From RZYY01 sp036794825 (GTDB lineage: Bacteria > Bacteroidota > Bacteroidia > Bacteroidales > 4484-276), in the NCBI GenBank assembly GCA_036794825.1, contig DAIRGA010000003.1, positions 62,001 to 126,000 of the forward strand: a stretch of 64,000 nt of DNA, written 5' to 3'. The position numbers were made by a program, and so were the translations under genes. Below, one piece after another: positions 33,968-42,100 of this stretch. Each line of letters opens with the position of its first letter. Position 1 is the stretch's first letter. The notes under the pieces were generated by a model. The model did no database searches. It was not told the DNA's origin and saw nothing but the letters and a program-made list of their open reading frames with translations.

Positions 33968-35065
33968 ATGAAGAAAGTGCTCTGGGTTTTAATAATATTG
34001 GCGATAGCTACCTTTTTGCTTATGGATTTTCGTGAATTTGGAAAAGCCCCTTCGGGCGCCAGACTGGAATTGATAAAAAAATCACCCAACTACAAGGACG
34101 GAAAATTCGACAACCTGAATTTCACTCCTCAGTTTTCTGAAGGATACAACGGGTTTAAGGTGATGACGGATTTCATTTTCCGCAGGGTTCCCCGGCGCAA
34201 TCCTTCCGGATTAATCCCCTCTGTGAAGACCGACCTGCAGAAATTACCTTCGGATGAAAATATCCTGGTCTGGTTTGGTCACTCCTCTTATTTTATGCAG
34301 ATAGATGGCAAACGTTTTCTGGTTGATCCGGTTCTCAGCGGAAATGCCTCGCCGGTCAAAGGAATGATAAAATCGTTTGCCGGTTCTGATATATACAGCG
34401 TTGATGACCTTCCGGAGATTGATTATCTGCTGATTACGCACGATCATTACGATCATCTGGATTATAGGACGGTAGTCAGGCTTATGCCGAAAGTAGGACA
34501 GGTGATTTGCGGACTGGGTGTAGGTTCTCATTTCGAATATTGGGGTTACGATCCGGCCAAAATTATCGAAAAAGACTGGTTTGACAGCATTTTGCTGGAA
34601 GATGGTTTTGCACTGGAGATTACCCCGACAAGACATTTTTCGGGCCGAAACATCTGGAGAAATAATACGATCTGGGTATCCTTTGTGCTGCAAACGCCCT
34701 CCCTGAAAATATATATCGGCGGCGACAGTGGCTACGATACGCATTACGCCGAAATTGGCGAAAAATTCGGGCCATTCGATCTTGCCATTATCGAGAATGG
34801 GCAATAGAACCTGGCATGGCGATACATTCATAATTTTCCGGAAGAGGCCCTGCAGGCAGCCAAAGATCTCGGGGCAAAGCGGCTATTCCCGGTTCATGCA
34901 GGGAAATTTGCCTTGGGAAAGCACTCCTGGGACGATCCTTTTATCAGGATAACAGAGTACAGTAAAGCCGCCAATTTCCCGCTGGTAACACCCATGATCG
35001 GCGAGCCGGTTAATCTGGATAACATCCCCGAATCATTCAAGCCCTGGTGGGAAGGAATCAAATAG
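33968..35065 (+). pseudogene. MBL-fold metallo-hydrolase interrupted by an in-frame TAG
   Basis: The frame from ATG 33968 is open for 279 codons, meets TAG at 34805-34807, and then stays open in the same frame to a second TAG at 35063-35065 (365 residues in all). Before the stop: an N-terminal membrane anchor (about 1-20), FGHSSYFMQIDGKRFLVDPV, the zinc motif THDHYDHLD and GGDSGYDTHYAEIG. After the stop: NLAWRYIHNFPEEALQAAKD and VHAGKFALGKHSW, whose His is the last metal ligand. Homologues of this UlaG/NAPE-PLD-like group continue smoothly at this point (ENGQYN in the usual form), so a Tyr codon changed to TAG. The truncated product would lack a metal ligand; a sequencing error or amber readthrough remains possible. 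Confidence 0.8.
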
Positions 35066-35080
35066 GGCTTTCGAAGTAAT

Positions 35081-35115
35081 TTTGATCGCCAACCTGCAAC
35101 TTTTCAGTAAGTTTG
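35081..35115 (+). promoter_or_regulatory. Promoter for the MazG-like gene
   Basis: TTTG at 35081-35084 and an exact -7 element TAAGTTTG at 35108-35115, spacer 23 bp (slightly long). It fixes the ATG at 35149 as the start by covering the upstream TTG at 35113. Confidence 0.5.
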
Positions 35116-35148
35116 CCCCCGGTCAAAGAAACCATTAAACACAAGCTT

Positions 35149-35478
35149 ATGACAATCAAAGAAGCGCAGCAGAACGTGGACGACTGGATCAAATCAATGG
35201 GCGTGCGGTATTTCAACGAACTCACAAATATGGCTATACTTGCTGAGGAGGTGGGCGAAGTGGCACGTATCATCGCCCGGAAATACGGCGAGCAATCCTT
35301 TAAATTTTCAGACAAAGAATATGATCTGGCCGACGAGTTTGCCGATGTGCTCTTTGTGTTGATCTGCCTGGCCAACCAAACCGGCATTGACCTCACCGAT
35401 GCACTGACGAAGAATCTGGAAAAGAAGAGCAGCAGGGACAAAAACCGCCATCAGGAAAACGAAAAACTGAAATCGTAA
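35149..35478 (+). CDS. MazG-like nucleotide pyrophosphohydrolase
   Basis: 109 residues from the ATG at 35149; an upstream in-frame TTG at 35113 overlaps the -7 promoter element and is rejected. One all-alpha NTP-PPase domain: the ExxE metal motif lies in LAEEVGEVARIIARKYG and the second ExxD in YDLADEFADVLFVLICLAN. Proteins of this single-domain type hydrolyse nucleoside triphosphates to monophosphates and pyrophosphate, often removing non-canonical (d)NTPs; the exact nucleotide cannot be told. The C-terminal ~20 residues are highly charged. The DUF5686 gene starts 3 bp after the stop, so cotranscription is likely. Confidence 0.88.
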   Translation: MTIKEAQQNVDDWIKSMGVRYFNELTNMAILAEEVGEVARIIARKYGEQSFKFSDKEYDLADEFADVLFVLICLANQTGIDLTDALTKNLEKKSSRDKNRHQENEKLKS

Positions 35479-35481
35479 CAA

Positions 35482-37935
35482 ATGATAATGACGGGGAATA
35501 TTTTGACTGGCAGGTGGTTATTCCGGAATATTGGCCCTCTTTTCGCTGCAATCCTCCTACTTCTGGTAAACTCTATTGATGCGCAGGAATTTCGTTGCTC
35601 GGGAACCGTTTTAGATGCCGAAACCAGTCGCCCTCTTGCTTTTGTAAATATCATAACCAACGACCGCAACATCGGCACTTCCAGCGATATTGACGGAAAA
35701 TTTACTATTTCATCAGGTGAGGCCATAAACTCACTAAAACTCAGTTATGTCGGATACGAACCCATGATCGTCGAAATCTCCGGTAAACCTACAAACCTTG
35801 TTATCCGTATGCAGCGATCTTCAGTGGAGCTGCAGGAAATCGTCATCCTGGCGGGTGAGAATCCCGCACATCGCATCATACGCAATGTAATCGAAAACCG
35901 CGACAAAAACGATCCTGAAAAACTCCAGTCATTCGCATACACATCCTACGACAAAATGATCTTCACAGTGGACACGCTTGAAATCCCTGAAGAAGTAATT
36001 ACTCCGGGTGATTCAAGCGACATCAGACTAAAGGAGTTTATCAAAGACAAGGATTTTTTCCTGATGGAAACCGTGTCGGATAGGAAATTCCTGGCTCCGG
36101 GACGAAATCATGAAAAAGTGCTCGCCACCAGGATTTCGGGGTTCAAAGACCCGGTTTTCCTTTTTCTTAGTTCGCAGCTGCAATCCACTTCATTTTACAA
36201 GGAAATGATACGCATCAGCGACAAAAATTACATCAACCCCATCTCGAAAGGAAGTTTCAGAAAGTACTCCTTCAGCATCGAAGACACAACCTACACGACC
36301 AGTATTGATACGGTTTTTATTATCTCTTTCAGGCAGCGCGAAAACACCAATTTCGATGGGCTCAATGGGGTTTTATCCATCAATTCAAACGGTTGGGCAA
36401 TACAGAATGTAGTGGCTGAACCGGCAAGCTCAAGCCAGGGTATTTCGGTGAAAATTCAGCAGATGTACGAGCTGATTGACAGTGTGCGGTGGTTTCCGGT
36501 GCAGTTGAATACTGATATTATTTTCAGCAATGTAAAGGTGAATACTTATGCTCCGGTTGGCAGGGGAAAAAGCTACATCCGCGATATAGTGCTGAATCCA
36601 GAGTTGGTAAAACGGCAATTTAACCAGGTTAGCATTGAATTTGATCCCAGGGCAGGCGATCGTGATGAGGATTTCTGGATGACCTATCGCGGCGACTCCC
36701 TCTCAGCCCGCGACAGTAATACCTATTATTTTATAGACAGCGTTGGAAAAGAAGCCAATCTGGATCGTCGCGTTGGTACACTCAAAGCTTTGATGAACAA
36801 TCGCTTACCGATTGGTCTTGTTGACCTTGATCTATCAAAATTGTTCCGATACAATCGTTTCGAAGGGGTTTACCTTGGTTTGGGTCTGCTGACCAATCAA
36901 CAGTTTTCGCAGATCATTGTACTCGGGGGTTTCTGGGGATATGGTTTCGGGGATAAAAATGCCAAATTTGGGGGAGATGCTACCTTCAACCTCGACCGAT
37001 ACCGGGATGTCAAATTGAAGTTAGGTTATTATGATTTTGCCACCGAAACCAGCGGAGTAAGTTTTTTTGACGACCGCGAAAGCACGCTGAATCCAGATAC
37101 TTTCCGAAACTTCTTTGTTGATCGGATGGACTACACTACCCGGATGAAAGCATCACTAAGCTTCAGAGCATTGAGGTACGCCACCTTTAATATCGGATTA
37201 ACCCGCGACCAGAAAACCCCTGCCAACAATTACAGTTTCGGATCCCCGGAAAACGGGCAGAACGATTTCACTTTTGCTATGATCAATGCTGGCTTCCGGC
37301 TTGCTATCAGGGAAAAATTCCTGCAGATGCCCGATACAAGAATTTCGCTCGGAACCAAATGGCCGGTTATCTGGTTAAATTACACAAGAGGAATTAATAA
37401 TTTCATGGATGGAGGGTTCAGCTTCAATAAATTAGATGTGCGGTTGGAGAGTAAAAAATACTTCAAATACGTGGGCAGGTCAGAGCTTATACTTCGGGGT
37501 GGAATTGTTGACAGGCCTGTTCCTTACACTGATTTATACAACGGCCGCGGCGCCTACCGCGAAATCAGCCTCTATGCCCCGGAGGCATTTGTAACTATGC
37601 CTGTGAGCGAATTCCTCGCCGATCGATACCTGTTTGCCTTTTACACGCACAACTTCGGAAAATTACTATTCAGCGCCGGAAAGTTCAGCCCGGAGATTGC
37701 TATTGCAGCCAATTTTGGCATCGGCGATCTCGAAAAGCCCGAGCTCCATCAGAATATTGATTTTGAGGTGATGAACCAGGTTTACTGCGAATCGGGATTA
37801 ATGCTCAACAACCTGCTGAAATTACCAGGATTATATTCACTCGGTGCGGGAGTTTTCTATCGTTACGGCTATTTCCGGTACCCTGTATTAAGCGAAAATT
37901 TTACCTATCGCCTGGTAATGAGTCTCAATTTTTAG
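35482..37935 (+). CDS. DUF5686 outer-membrane protein with an N-terminal carboxypeptidase-regulatory-like domain
   Basis: 817 residues. A signal peptide (about 1-35, ending SIDAQ) precedes a CarboxypepD_reg-like beta-sandwich (about 38-112: SGTVLDAETSRPLAFVNI, GKFTISSGEA, LSYVGYEPMIVEI). The rest is the DUF5686 region: a periplasmic part (HRIIRNVIENRDKNDPEKLQSFAY) and a long C-terminal barrel (~420-817) ending in TYRLVMSLNF, a terminal aromatic typical of outer-membrane barrels. The family is widespread in Bacteroidetes; no transport substrate is known and there is no TonB box or plug. It follows the MazG-like gene by 3 bp. Confidence 0.9.
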   Translation: MIMTGNILTGRWLFRNIGPLFAAILLLLVNSIDAQEFRCSGTVLDAETSRPLAFVNIITNDRNIGTSSDIDGKFTISSGEAINSLKLSYVGYEPMIVEISGKPTNLVIRMQRSSVELQEIVILAGENPAHRIIRNVIENRDKNDPEKLQSFAYTSYDKMIFTVDTLEIPEEVITPGDSSDIRLKEFIKDKDFFLMETVSDRKFLAPGRNHEKVLATRISGFKDPVFLFLSSQLQSTSFYKEMIRISDKNYINPISKGSFRKYSFSIEDTTYTTSIDTVFIISFRQRENTNFDGLNGVLSINSNGWAIQNVVAEPASSSQGISVKIQQMYELIDSVRWFPVQLNTDIIFSNVKVNTYAPVGRGKSYIRDIVLNPELVKRQFNQVSIEFDPRAGDRDEDFWMTYRGDSLSARDSNTYYFIDSVGKEANLDRRVGTLKALMNNRLPIGLVDLDLSKLFRYNRFEGVYLGLGLLTNQQFSQIIVLGGFWGYGFGDKNAKFGGDATFNLDRYRDVKLKLGYYDFATETSGVSFFDDRESTLNPDTFRNFFVDRMDYTTRMKASLSFRALRYATFNIGLTRDQKTPANNYSFGSPENGQNDFTFAMINAGFRLAIREKFLQMPDTRISLGTKWPVIWLNYTRGINNFMDGGFSFNKLDVRLESKKYFKYVGRSELILRGGIVDRPVPYTDLYNGRGAYREISLYAPEAFVTMPVSEFLADRYLFAFYTHNFGKLLFSAGKFSPEIAIAANFGIGDLEKPELHQNIDFEVMNQVYCESGLMLNNLLKLPGLYSLGAGVFYRYGYFRYPVLSENFTYRLVMSLNF

Positions 37936-37963
37936 CAACTTACAGCCAGTTGAATAATTTCAT

Positions 37964-37971
37964 TATATTTG
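37964..37971 (+). promoter_or_regulatory. Bacteroidetes -7 element for the AI-2E family gene
   Basis: TATATTTG, an exact match, 34 bp upstream of the ATG at 38006. Confidence 0.5.
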
Positions 37972-38005
37972 TTTTCGATTCTGATATCAGAAGAAGCCGG
38001 AAAGT

Positions 38006-39100
38006 ATGAACAAATCACTGAAAATATTAGGAGGAATTATAGCTGGTGCAATCATTGCCCTCTTGCTCTGGCGTTTTTCGAACATTGTTCTTTATTTCCT
38101 GGCTGCCATAATTCTCTCATTGATCGGGCGGCCCCTAGTAAACTTCTTCAACTCACTCAGAATCAGGAACCATCACCTTCCTAACCTGGTTAGCTCCATA
38201 CTCACTCTTGTGATAATCATGCTGGTTTTTGTGACCTTCATCGGGCTGTTTATACCGCTCATAGCCAGCCAGGCTGACCTGATTTCAAGGATTGATTTTA
38301 CATCCCTCAGCAACTCACTCGACACAACGCTTGCTGATTTTGAAGCCACCTTGAAGCAATACAAGCTATTGGGTAAACATGACAGCATCAAGCAGGAAAT
38401 TCAGGAACAGGTAAGTTCGTTTGTGAGTTTTTCTTCCTTTTCACAGGTCATGTCATCGCTTATCGGTGCAACCGGCTCAATCCTCCTGGCAGTATTTTCC
38501 ATTTTTTTTATCACCTTCTTTTTTATCAAAGACGCTCATTTGGTTGGTGAGATGATAGAGGCCATTACTCCTGTTAAACACGAACATGAGATCAGGAATA
38601 TTGTAAATCAGACCAAGCGGCTCCTCAGCCGCTACTTTATCGGTATTTCGATTGAAGTGATAACCATGATATTCCTGCTTTCGCTTGGCCTGTCTATCTT
38701 TGGGGTCGAAAATGCGCTCCTCATTGGTTTTCTTGGTGGTTTTATGAACATTATTCCCTATCTCGGGCCTTTACTTGGCGCCATTATGGGTTCGTTGATC
38801 GCCGTTTCGAGCATCCTGAGTTCTGGGGTTTACCAGGAAATTGTTTCCTTAATGTTGATCGTTTATGGGGTTTTTGCCGGCGCCAACCTGATTGATAACA
38901 TCGTTCTTCAGCCTTTAATTTACTCCAACAGCGTGAAGGCCCATCCTATCGAAATCTACATTATCCTGCTGATTGCCGGTAGTTTAGCAGGAATTCCGGG
39001 TATGGTTCTGGCCATCCCAATTTATACTGTTCTAAGGATCATCGCCAAGGAATTTTTCAGTCAGTACCGGATTGTTCAACACCTGACAAAAAATATTTAA
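38006..39100 (+). CDS. AI-2E family transporter (TqsA/PerM-type permease)
   Basis: 364 residues with about eight membrane helices: a pair near the N-terminus (10-52), one at 62-85, a polar central region (~90-145), then helices at ~150-178 and ~205-345. Family blocks are GFLGGFMNIIPYLGPLLGAIMGSLIA and GIPGMVLAIPIYTVLRIIAKEF. Members have been linked to autoinducer-2 export, sodium/proton antiport and other substrates, so function here is open. It is followed 82 bp later by ytxH, which has its own promoter. Confidence 0.9.
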   Translation: MNKSLKILGGIIAGAIIALLLWRFSNIVLYFLAAIILSLIGRPLVNFFNSLRIRNHHLPNLVSSILTLVIIMLVFVTFIGLFIPLIASQADLISRIDFTSLSNSLDTTLADFEATLKQYKLLGKHDSIKQEIQEQVSSFVSFSSFSQVMSSLIGATGSILLAVFSIFFITFFFIKDAHLVGEMIEAITPVKHEHEIRNIVNQTKRLLSRYFIGISIEVITMIFLLSLGLSIFGVENALLIGFLGGFMNIIPYLGPLLGAIMGSLIAVSSILSSGVYQEIVSLMLIVYGVFAGANLIDNIVLQPLIYSNSVKAHPIEIYIILLIAGSLAGIPGMVLAIPIYTVLRIIAKEFFSQYRIVQHLTKNI

Positions 39101-39122
39101 CACCTTTTAAACCTATTGGCCC

Positions 39123-39153
39123 TTGATGGGAACAATTTTTTGGCTTATATTTG
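39123..39153 (+). promoter_or_regulatory. Promoter for the ytxH gene
   Basis: TTG at 39123-39125, a 20-bp spacer and TATATTTG at 39146-39153, matching the Bacteroidetes -33/-7 layout. Leader ~23 nt. Confidence 0.6.
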
Positions 39154-39182
39154 CGTCATCATAAACCAAAATTAATCACATT

Positions 39183-39431
39183 ATGAAATCAACATCCAGT
39201 TTTCTGATCGGTTTATTGAGCGGCGCAGCCATTGGCGCAGCTCTTGGAATCTTGTACGCACCCGACAAGGGTGAAGTTACACGTAAGAAAATTGCCAAAA
39301 AGGCAGAAGACCTCAAAGATGACCTCTATGAGAAGATGGACGAAATGAAAAATTCGTTCCACGACTCCCTCGGAAAAGTCAAGGAAAAAGTAGAGGACAT
39401 GAAAGAAAAAATGCACAAAAAAGAAGCCTGA
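39183..39431 (+). CDS. YtxH domain-containing protein
   Basis: 82 residues. A Gly/Ala-rich N-terminal membrane helix (about 6-25, FLIGLLSGAAIGAALGILYAP) runs into the YtxH signature APDKGEVTR, followed by a charged helical coiled-coil tail (~30-80) rich in Lys and Glu. The family is linked to envelope or general stress in several phyla; the molecular role is unknown. A strong terminator follows, but two further small envelope proteins come straight after it in the same direction, suggesting partial read-through. Confidence 0.9.
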   Translation: MKSTSSFLIGLLSGAAIGAALGILYAPDKGEVTRKKIAKKAEDLKDDLYEKMDEMKNSFHDSLGKVKEKVEDMKEKMHKKEA

Positions 39432-39453
39432 TATGTTGATTATCAGCTCTTTT

Positions 39454-39514
39454 AAAATGCCCAAAAGGATATGAAAAGCCAACTGATTCAGGTTAATCCT
39501 TTTGGGCATTTTTT
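39454..39514 (+). terminator. Long-stem terminator between ytxH and the holin-like gene
   Basis: AATGCCCAAAAGGAT pairs with ATCCTTTTGGGCATT (a perfect 15-bp stem with a 25-nt loop), followed by TTTT. It probably partly insulates the two downstream genes. Confidence 0.9.
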
Positions 39515-39535
39515 AACAACAACAACAAAGTCAAG

Positions 39536-39943
39536 ATGGACAAAGAAAAATTCGACAAAAGCCTGAACAAGACCGTTGAAAGCATCAAGGATTACATCAA
39601 CCTTAAAAAAGAGTATTATTCGCTTGTTTTACTCGAGCGGTTAGCTAAGGTACTCACCCGGTTCGTTGTCGTGATAACTACTACAATGCTATTGTTTTTT
39701 TTCCTTCTGTTCCTGTCATTTGCATTTGTGGGCTGGTTTCAGCACATCGCCGGCAGTCAAACGCTTGGATATGTGGTTATTGCTTTTATCTACCTGGTAA
39801 TCGGAGCTTTGGTGGTAGTCTTCAAAAAACAATTGTTCCTGAACCCTCTGATCAAAGGTATCAACAGCATTTTCACCGAGGAGGAAGAGACATTTGAGAA
39901 TCCTGAAAACAAAAAAAACAATGAGGAAGAGACAGATAAATAA
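39536..39943 (+). CDS. Holin-X-like/phage-holin family membrane protein
   Basis: 135 residues: an amphipathic N-terminus (~1-45, DKEKFDKSLNKTVESIKDYI), two membrane helices (~46-70 and ~78-100) and an acidic C-terminal tail (FTEEEETFENPENKKNNEEE). The layout is that of the Actinobacterial Holin-X/phage holin superfamily proteins often found beside ytxH in Bacteroidetes. Despite the name, there is no phage context; such proteins are probably envelope-associated. The next gene overlaps its 3' end by 23 bp. Confidence 0.75.
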   Translation: MDKEKFDKSLNKTVESIKDYINLKKEYYSLVLLERLAKVLTRFVVVITTTMLLFFFLLFLSFAFVGWFQHIAGSQTLGYVVIAFIYLVIGALVVVFKKQLFLNPLIKGINSIFTEEEETFENPENKKNNEEETDK

Positions 39944-40193
39944 TCTCGAAGATATCCGCTATCACAAATTGCTGGTAATGACTGAAATCCGGCAAAAAGA
40001 GGATAAAATCAAAAGAAATTTCAAGAGGCTCAATAATGAGTTTCAGCGACTTGATTTTAAAAATGATATTTTATCTGGTATTATCAACAATCCGGCAATC
40101 GCCATCAATACGGCCAGAATTACGTATGATCTGGTGACAAGATTTCGTCGCTGGCGCAGAAACAGAAAAAACAACAGACAGGAAAATGATTGA
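39921..40193 (+). CDS. Small basic coiled-coil protein
   Basis: 90 residues from the ATG at 39921 (MRKRQINNLEDIRYHKLL); an ATG at 39894 would lengthen the overlap with the holin-like gene to 50 bp without adding conserved-looking sequence. It is highly charged and helical (RQKEDKIKRNFKRLNNEFQRL), with a small hydrophobic patch (~52-70, INNPAIAINTARITYDLV) and a very basic end (RFRRWRRNRKNNR). It completes a ytxH / holin-like / coiled-coil trio that recurs in Bacteroidetes. Function unknown; probably a peripheral partner of the preceding membrane protein. Confidence 0.65.
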   Translation: MRKRQINNLEDIRYHKLLVMTEIRQKEDKIKRNFKRLNNEFQRLDFKNDILSGIINNPAIAINTARITYDLVTRFRRWRRNRKNNRQEND

Positions 40194-40544
40194 TTTCTAC
40201 TTCTGATCCTCCCGGGTCAATTGTAATAAATTCAAACCCAACCGCCCATTAATTCAATACTATGGTTCGGTTGAATTGTACCCTTGGTAATAAAAATGGC
40301 ACCTGATGTCGGCAGGCTTATGTCTGTAAATTACCGATTCAACATCGTCACCTAAACGCTCCGCATACCCCTGAAACCCTTATCTGTCTTAAGATTCAGC
40401 TATATCAAATCGCTGTGTTAATTCAATATTAACCGTAACTTAACCTCAAATTAACGCCATTGAAATTCTCTTGTCGGACTTTTGCAGCAGATTTTTATTG
40501 AAAAAATTCATTCAATTTAATACGTAAACTAAAGTTCAACAACA
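40194..40544. other. Intergenic stretch of 351 bp
   Basis: I see no gene or RNA. A weak -7-like element, GACTTTTG at 40477-40484, lies 60 bp upstream of the lipoprotein ATG. No clear terminator follows the coiled-coil gene. Confidence 0.4.
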
Positions 40545-41999
40545 ATGGAAAAGAAGATCTTAAAAATGATGGCCATGATGATGGCTGCTTTGATGCTCAC
40601 ATTCACTTTCACGGCCTGCGAAGACGACGATGACCCGGTTGTGGCTGCACCGTCTGTTTCTGCACCGGCCAATCAGGACGTTGTAAGCGGTGAATCGGTT
40701 GATATTACCTTCAACTTCGCTGCTGCAGGTGGGTTTAAATCAGCTACAGCAACAGCAACCAACGGAACTGCAACAATTAAAACCAATGGTGTTGCCGGTG
40801 CAACCTCCGGCACAGTGGTAGTTGCTTACACTGCAGGCTCTCAAACCGGCGCTGGTTCGGTAGTTCTAAGCGTTACGGACAATAAAAACCAAAGCGACGA
40901 TGCTACCGCAGTAATCAACGTAGTGGCTGAACAGACTGTGTTTGACATTACAGGCAACATTACGCAGAACACTACCTGGGAAACCGGAAAAACGTACATC
41001 CTGAAAAGCCGCATTGCTGTGGTTTCTGGCGTTACCCTAACCATTCAACAAGGTGTGCTTGTTAAAGGCGAAGCAGGCACTGGCGCCAATGCAACTGCTT
41101 TACTCATTGCCCGTGGCGGAAAGCTCATGGCTGAAGGTACCGCACAGGAGCCAATTATTTTCACTTCGGTTGCTGACGAAATCCAGCCCGGTCAGATCGT
41201 AAGTCCCAATCTTGACCCCGATCTGAATGGCTTATGGGGTGGTCTTCTTATTTTGGGAAATGCTCCCATCTCCGCCGATGCTGCATCCGTGCAGATCGAG
41301 GGTATTCCGCCATCAGATCCAAACGGTCTTTATGGTGGTGATAATCCCAACGACAACTCTGGCGTAATACGCTATATTTCGATTCGCCATGGAGGAGCAA
41401 ATATTGGCGAAGGAAACGAAATTAATGGCCTGACGCTTGGCGGCGTAGGTTCCGGAACTGTTATCGAAAATATTGAAGTTGTTGCTAACCAGGATGATGG
41501 CATTGAATGGTTTGGCGGAAATGTGAATGTAACAAACGCCGTTGTCTGGAACGCAGGCGACGATGCCATTGACACCGATCAGTCGTGGGGTGGAACTCTG
41601 GATAACTTCGTTGTCATTGGTGCTGGTGATGAGTGTTTTGAGCTGGATGGTCCGGAAGGCACAATGGTTGCGAAACATATCATTAAAAACGGAACTGTAT
41701 ATGCGTTAAATGCCGATGGTTTGGTGGACAACGACCCAAATTCCTATGTTGACATGTTCAACGTCTATTTCAGGGATTTGAAAGCTGGCCAGGATTTCGA
41801 TCAGATTCCAACGGTTTATGCATGCGTTTTTGAAAATCTTCAGGCCACCATACCTGCTGGAACATTGCTCACTGACTTTTTTAAAGATGGATCGGCTGCT
41901 TTTACCACAGAGGTTCCTTTGGGTCAAAATACGGTTGGCGCCGACATGACAAAATTTGCAGGATGGTCGTGGGCTGCTGCAGCCGGTATGCTTCGTTAA
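40545..41999 (+). CDS. Surface-exposed lipoprotein paired with a TonB-dependent receptor
   Basis: 484 residues. A Met-rich signal ends in the lipobox TFTAC. The Cys is followed by EDDDD, an acidic stretch of the kind that acts as the Bacteroidetes lipoprotein export signal, so the protein is probably on the cell surface. Residues ~35-130 form an Ig-like beta domain. From ~130 on, the sequence resembles a right-handed beta-helix (LTIQQGVLVKGEAGTGA, IENIEVVANQDDGIEWFGG, VTNAVVWNAGDDAIDTDQSWGG). It precedes the TonB-dependent receptor by 101 bp, the same logic as SusD/SusC pairs but with an unrelated binding protein. Ligand unknown. Confidence 0.8.
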   Translation: MEKKILKMMAMMMAALMLTFTFTACEDDDDPVVAAPSVSAPANQDVVSGESVDITFNFAAAGGFKSATATATNGTATIKTNGVAGATSGTVVVAYTAGSQTGAGSVVLSVTDNKNQSDDATAVINVVAEQTVFDITGNITQNTTWETGKTYILKSRIAVVSGVTLTIQQGVLVKGEAGTGANATALLIARGGKLMAEGTAQEPIIFTSVADEIQPGQIVSPNLDPDLNGLWGGLLILGNAPISADAASVQIEGIPPSDPNGLYGGDNPNDNSGVIRYISIRHGGANIGEGNEINGLTLGGVGSGTVIENIEVVANQDDGIEWFGGNVNVTNAVVWNAGDDAIDTDQSWGGTLDNFVVIGAGDECFELDGPEGTMVAKHIIKNGTVYALNADGLVDNDPNSYVDMFNVYFRDLKAGQDFDQIPTVYACVFENLQATIPAGTLLTDFFKDGSAAFTTEVPLGQNTVGADMTKFAGWSWAAAAGMLR

Positions 42000-42032
42000 T
42001 CTGGAAATCAAGTCAATATATTTTCTCTAACC

Positions 42033-42068
42033 AGCTCGCAGGGTTGCCAAATCCCTGCGGGCTTTCTC
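42033..42068 (+). terminator. Hairpin between the lipoprotein and receptor genes (terminator or attenuator)
   Basis: AGCTCGCAGGG pairs with CCCTGCGGGCT (11 bp including one G-T pair) around a 9-nt loop and is followed by a weak TTTCTC tract. The weak tract suggests partial termination that sets the lipoprotein level above the receptor level. Confidence 0.6.
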
Positions 42069-42100
42069 AATTAAATAAGCTCTGATTCAAAGCACTAAAA

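Noticed and set aside
33968..35065. TAG inside the metallo-hydrolase gene as a pyrrolysine codon
   Set aside because: TAG is an ordinary stop for other genes in the window and no pyl genes are seen; HydE resembles PylB only at family level.
39536..39943. Prophage remnant because of the holin-like protein
   Set aside because: No other phage gene is near and the ytxH context is a common chromosomal one.
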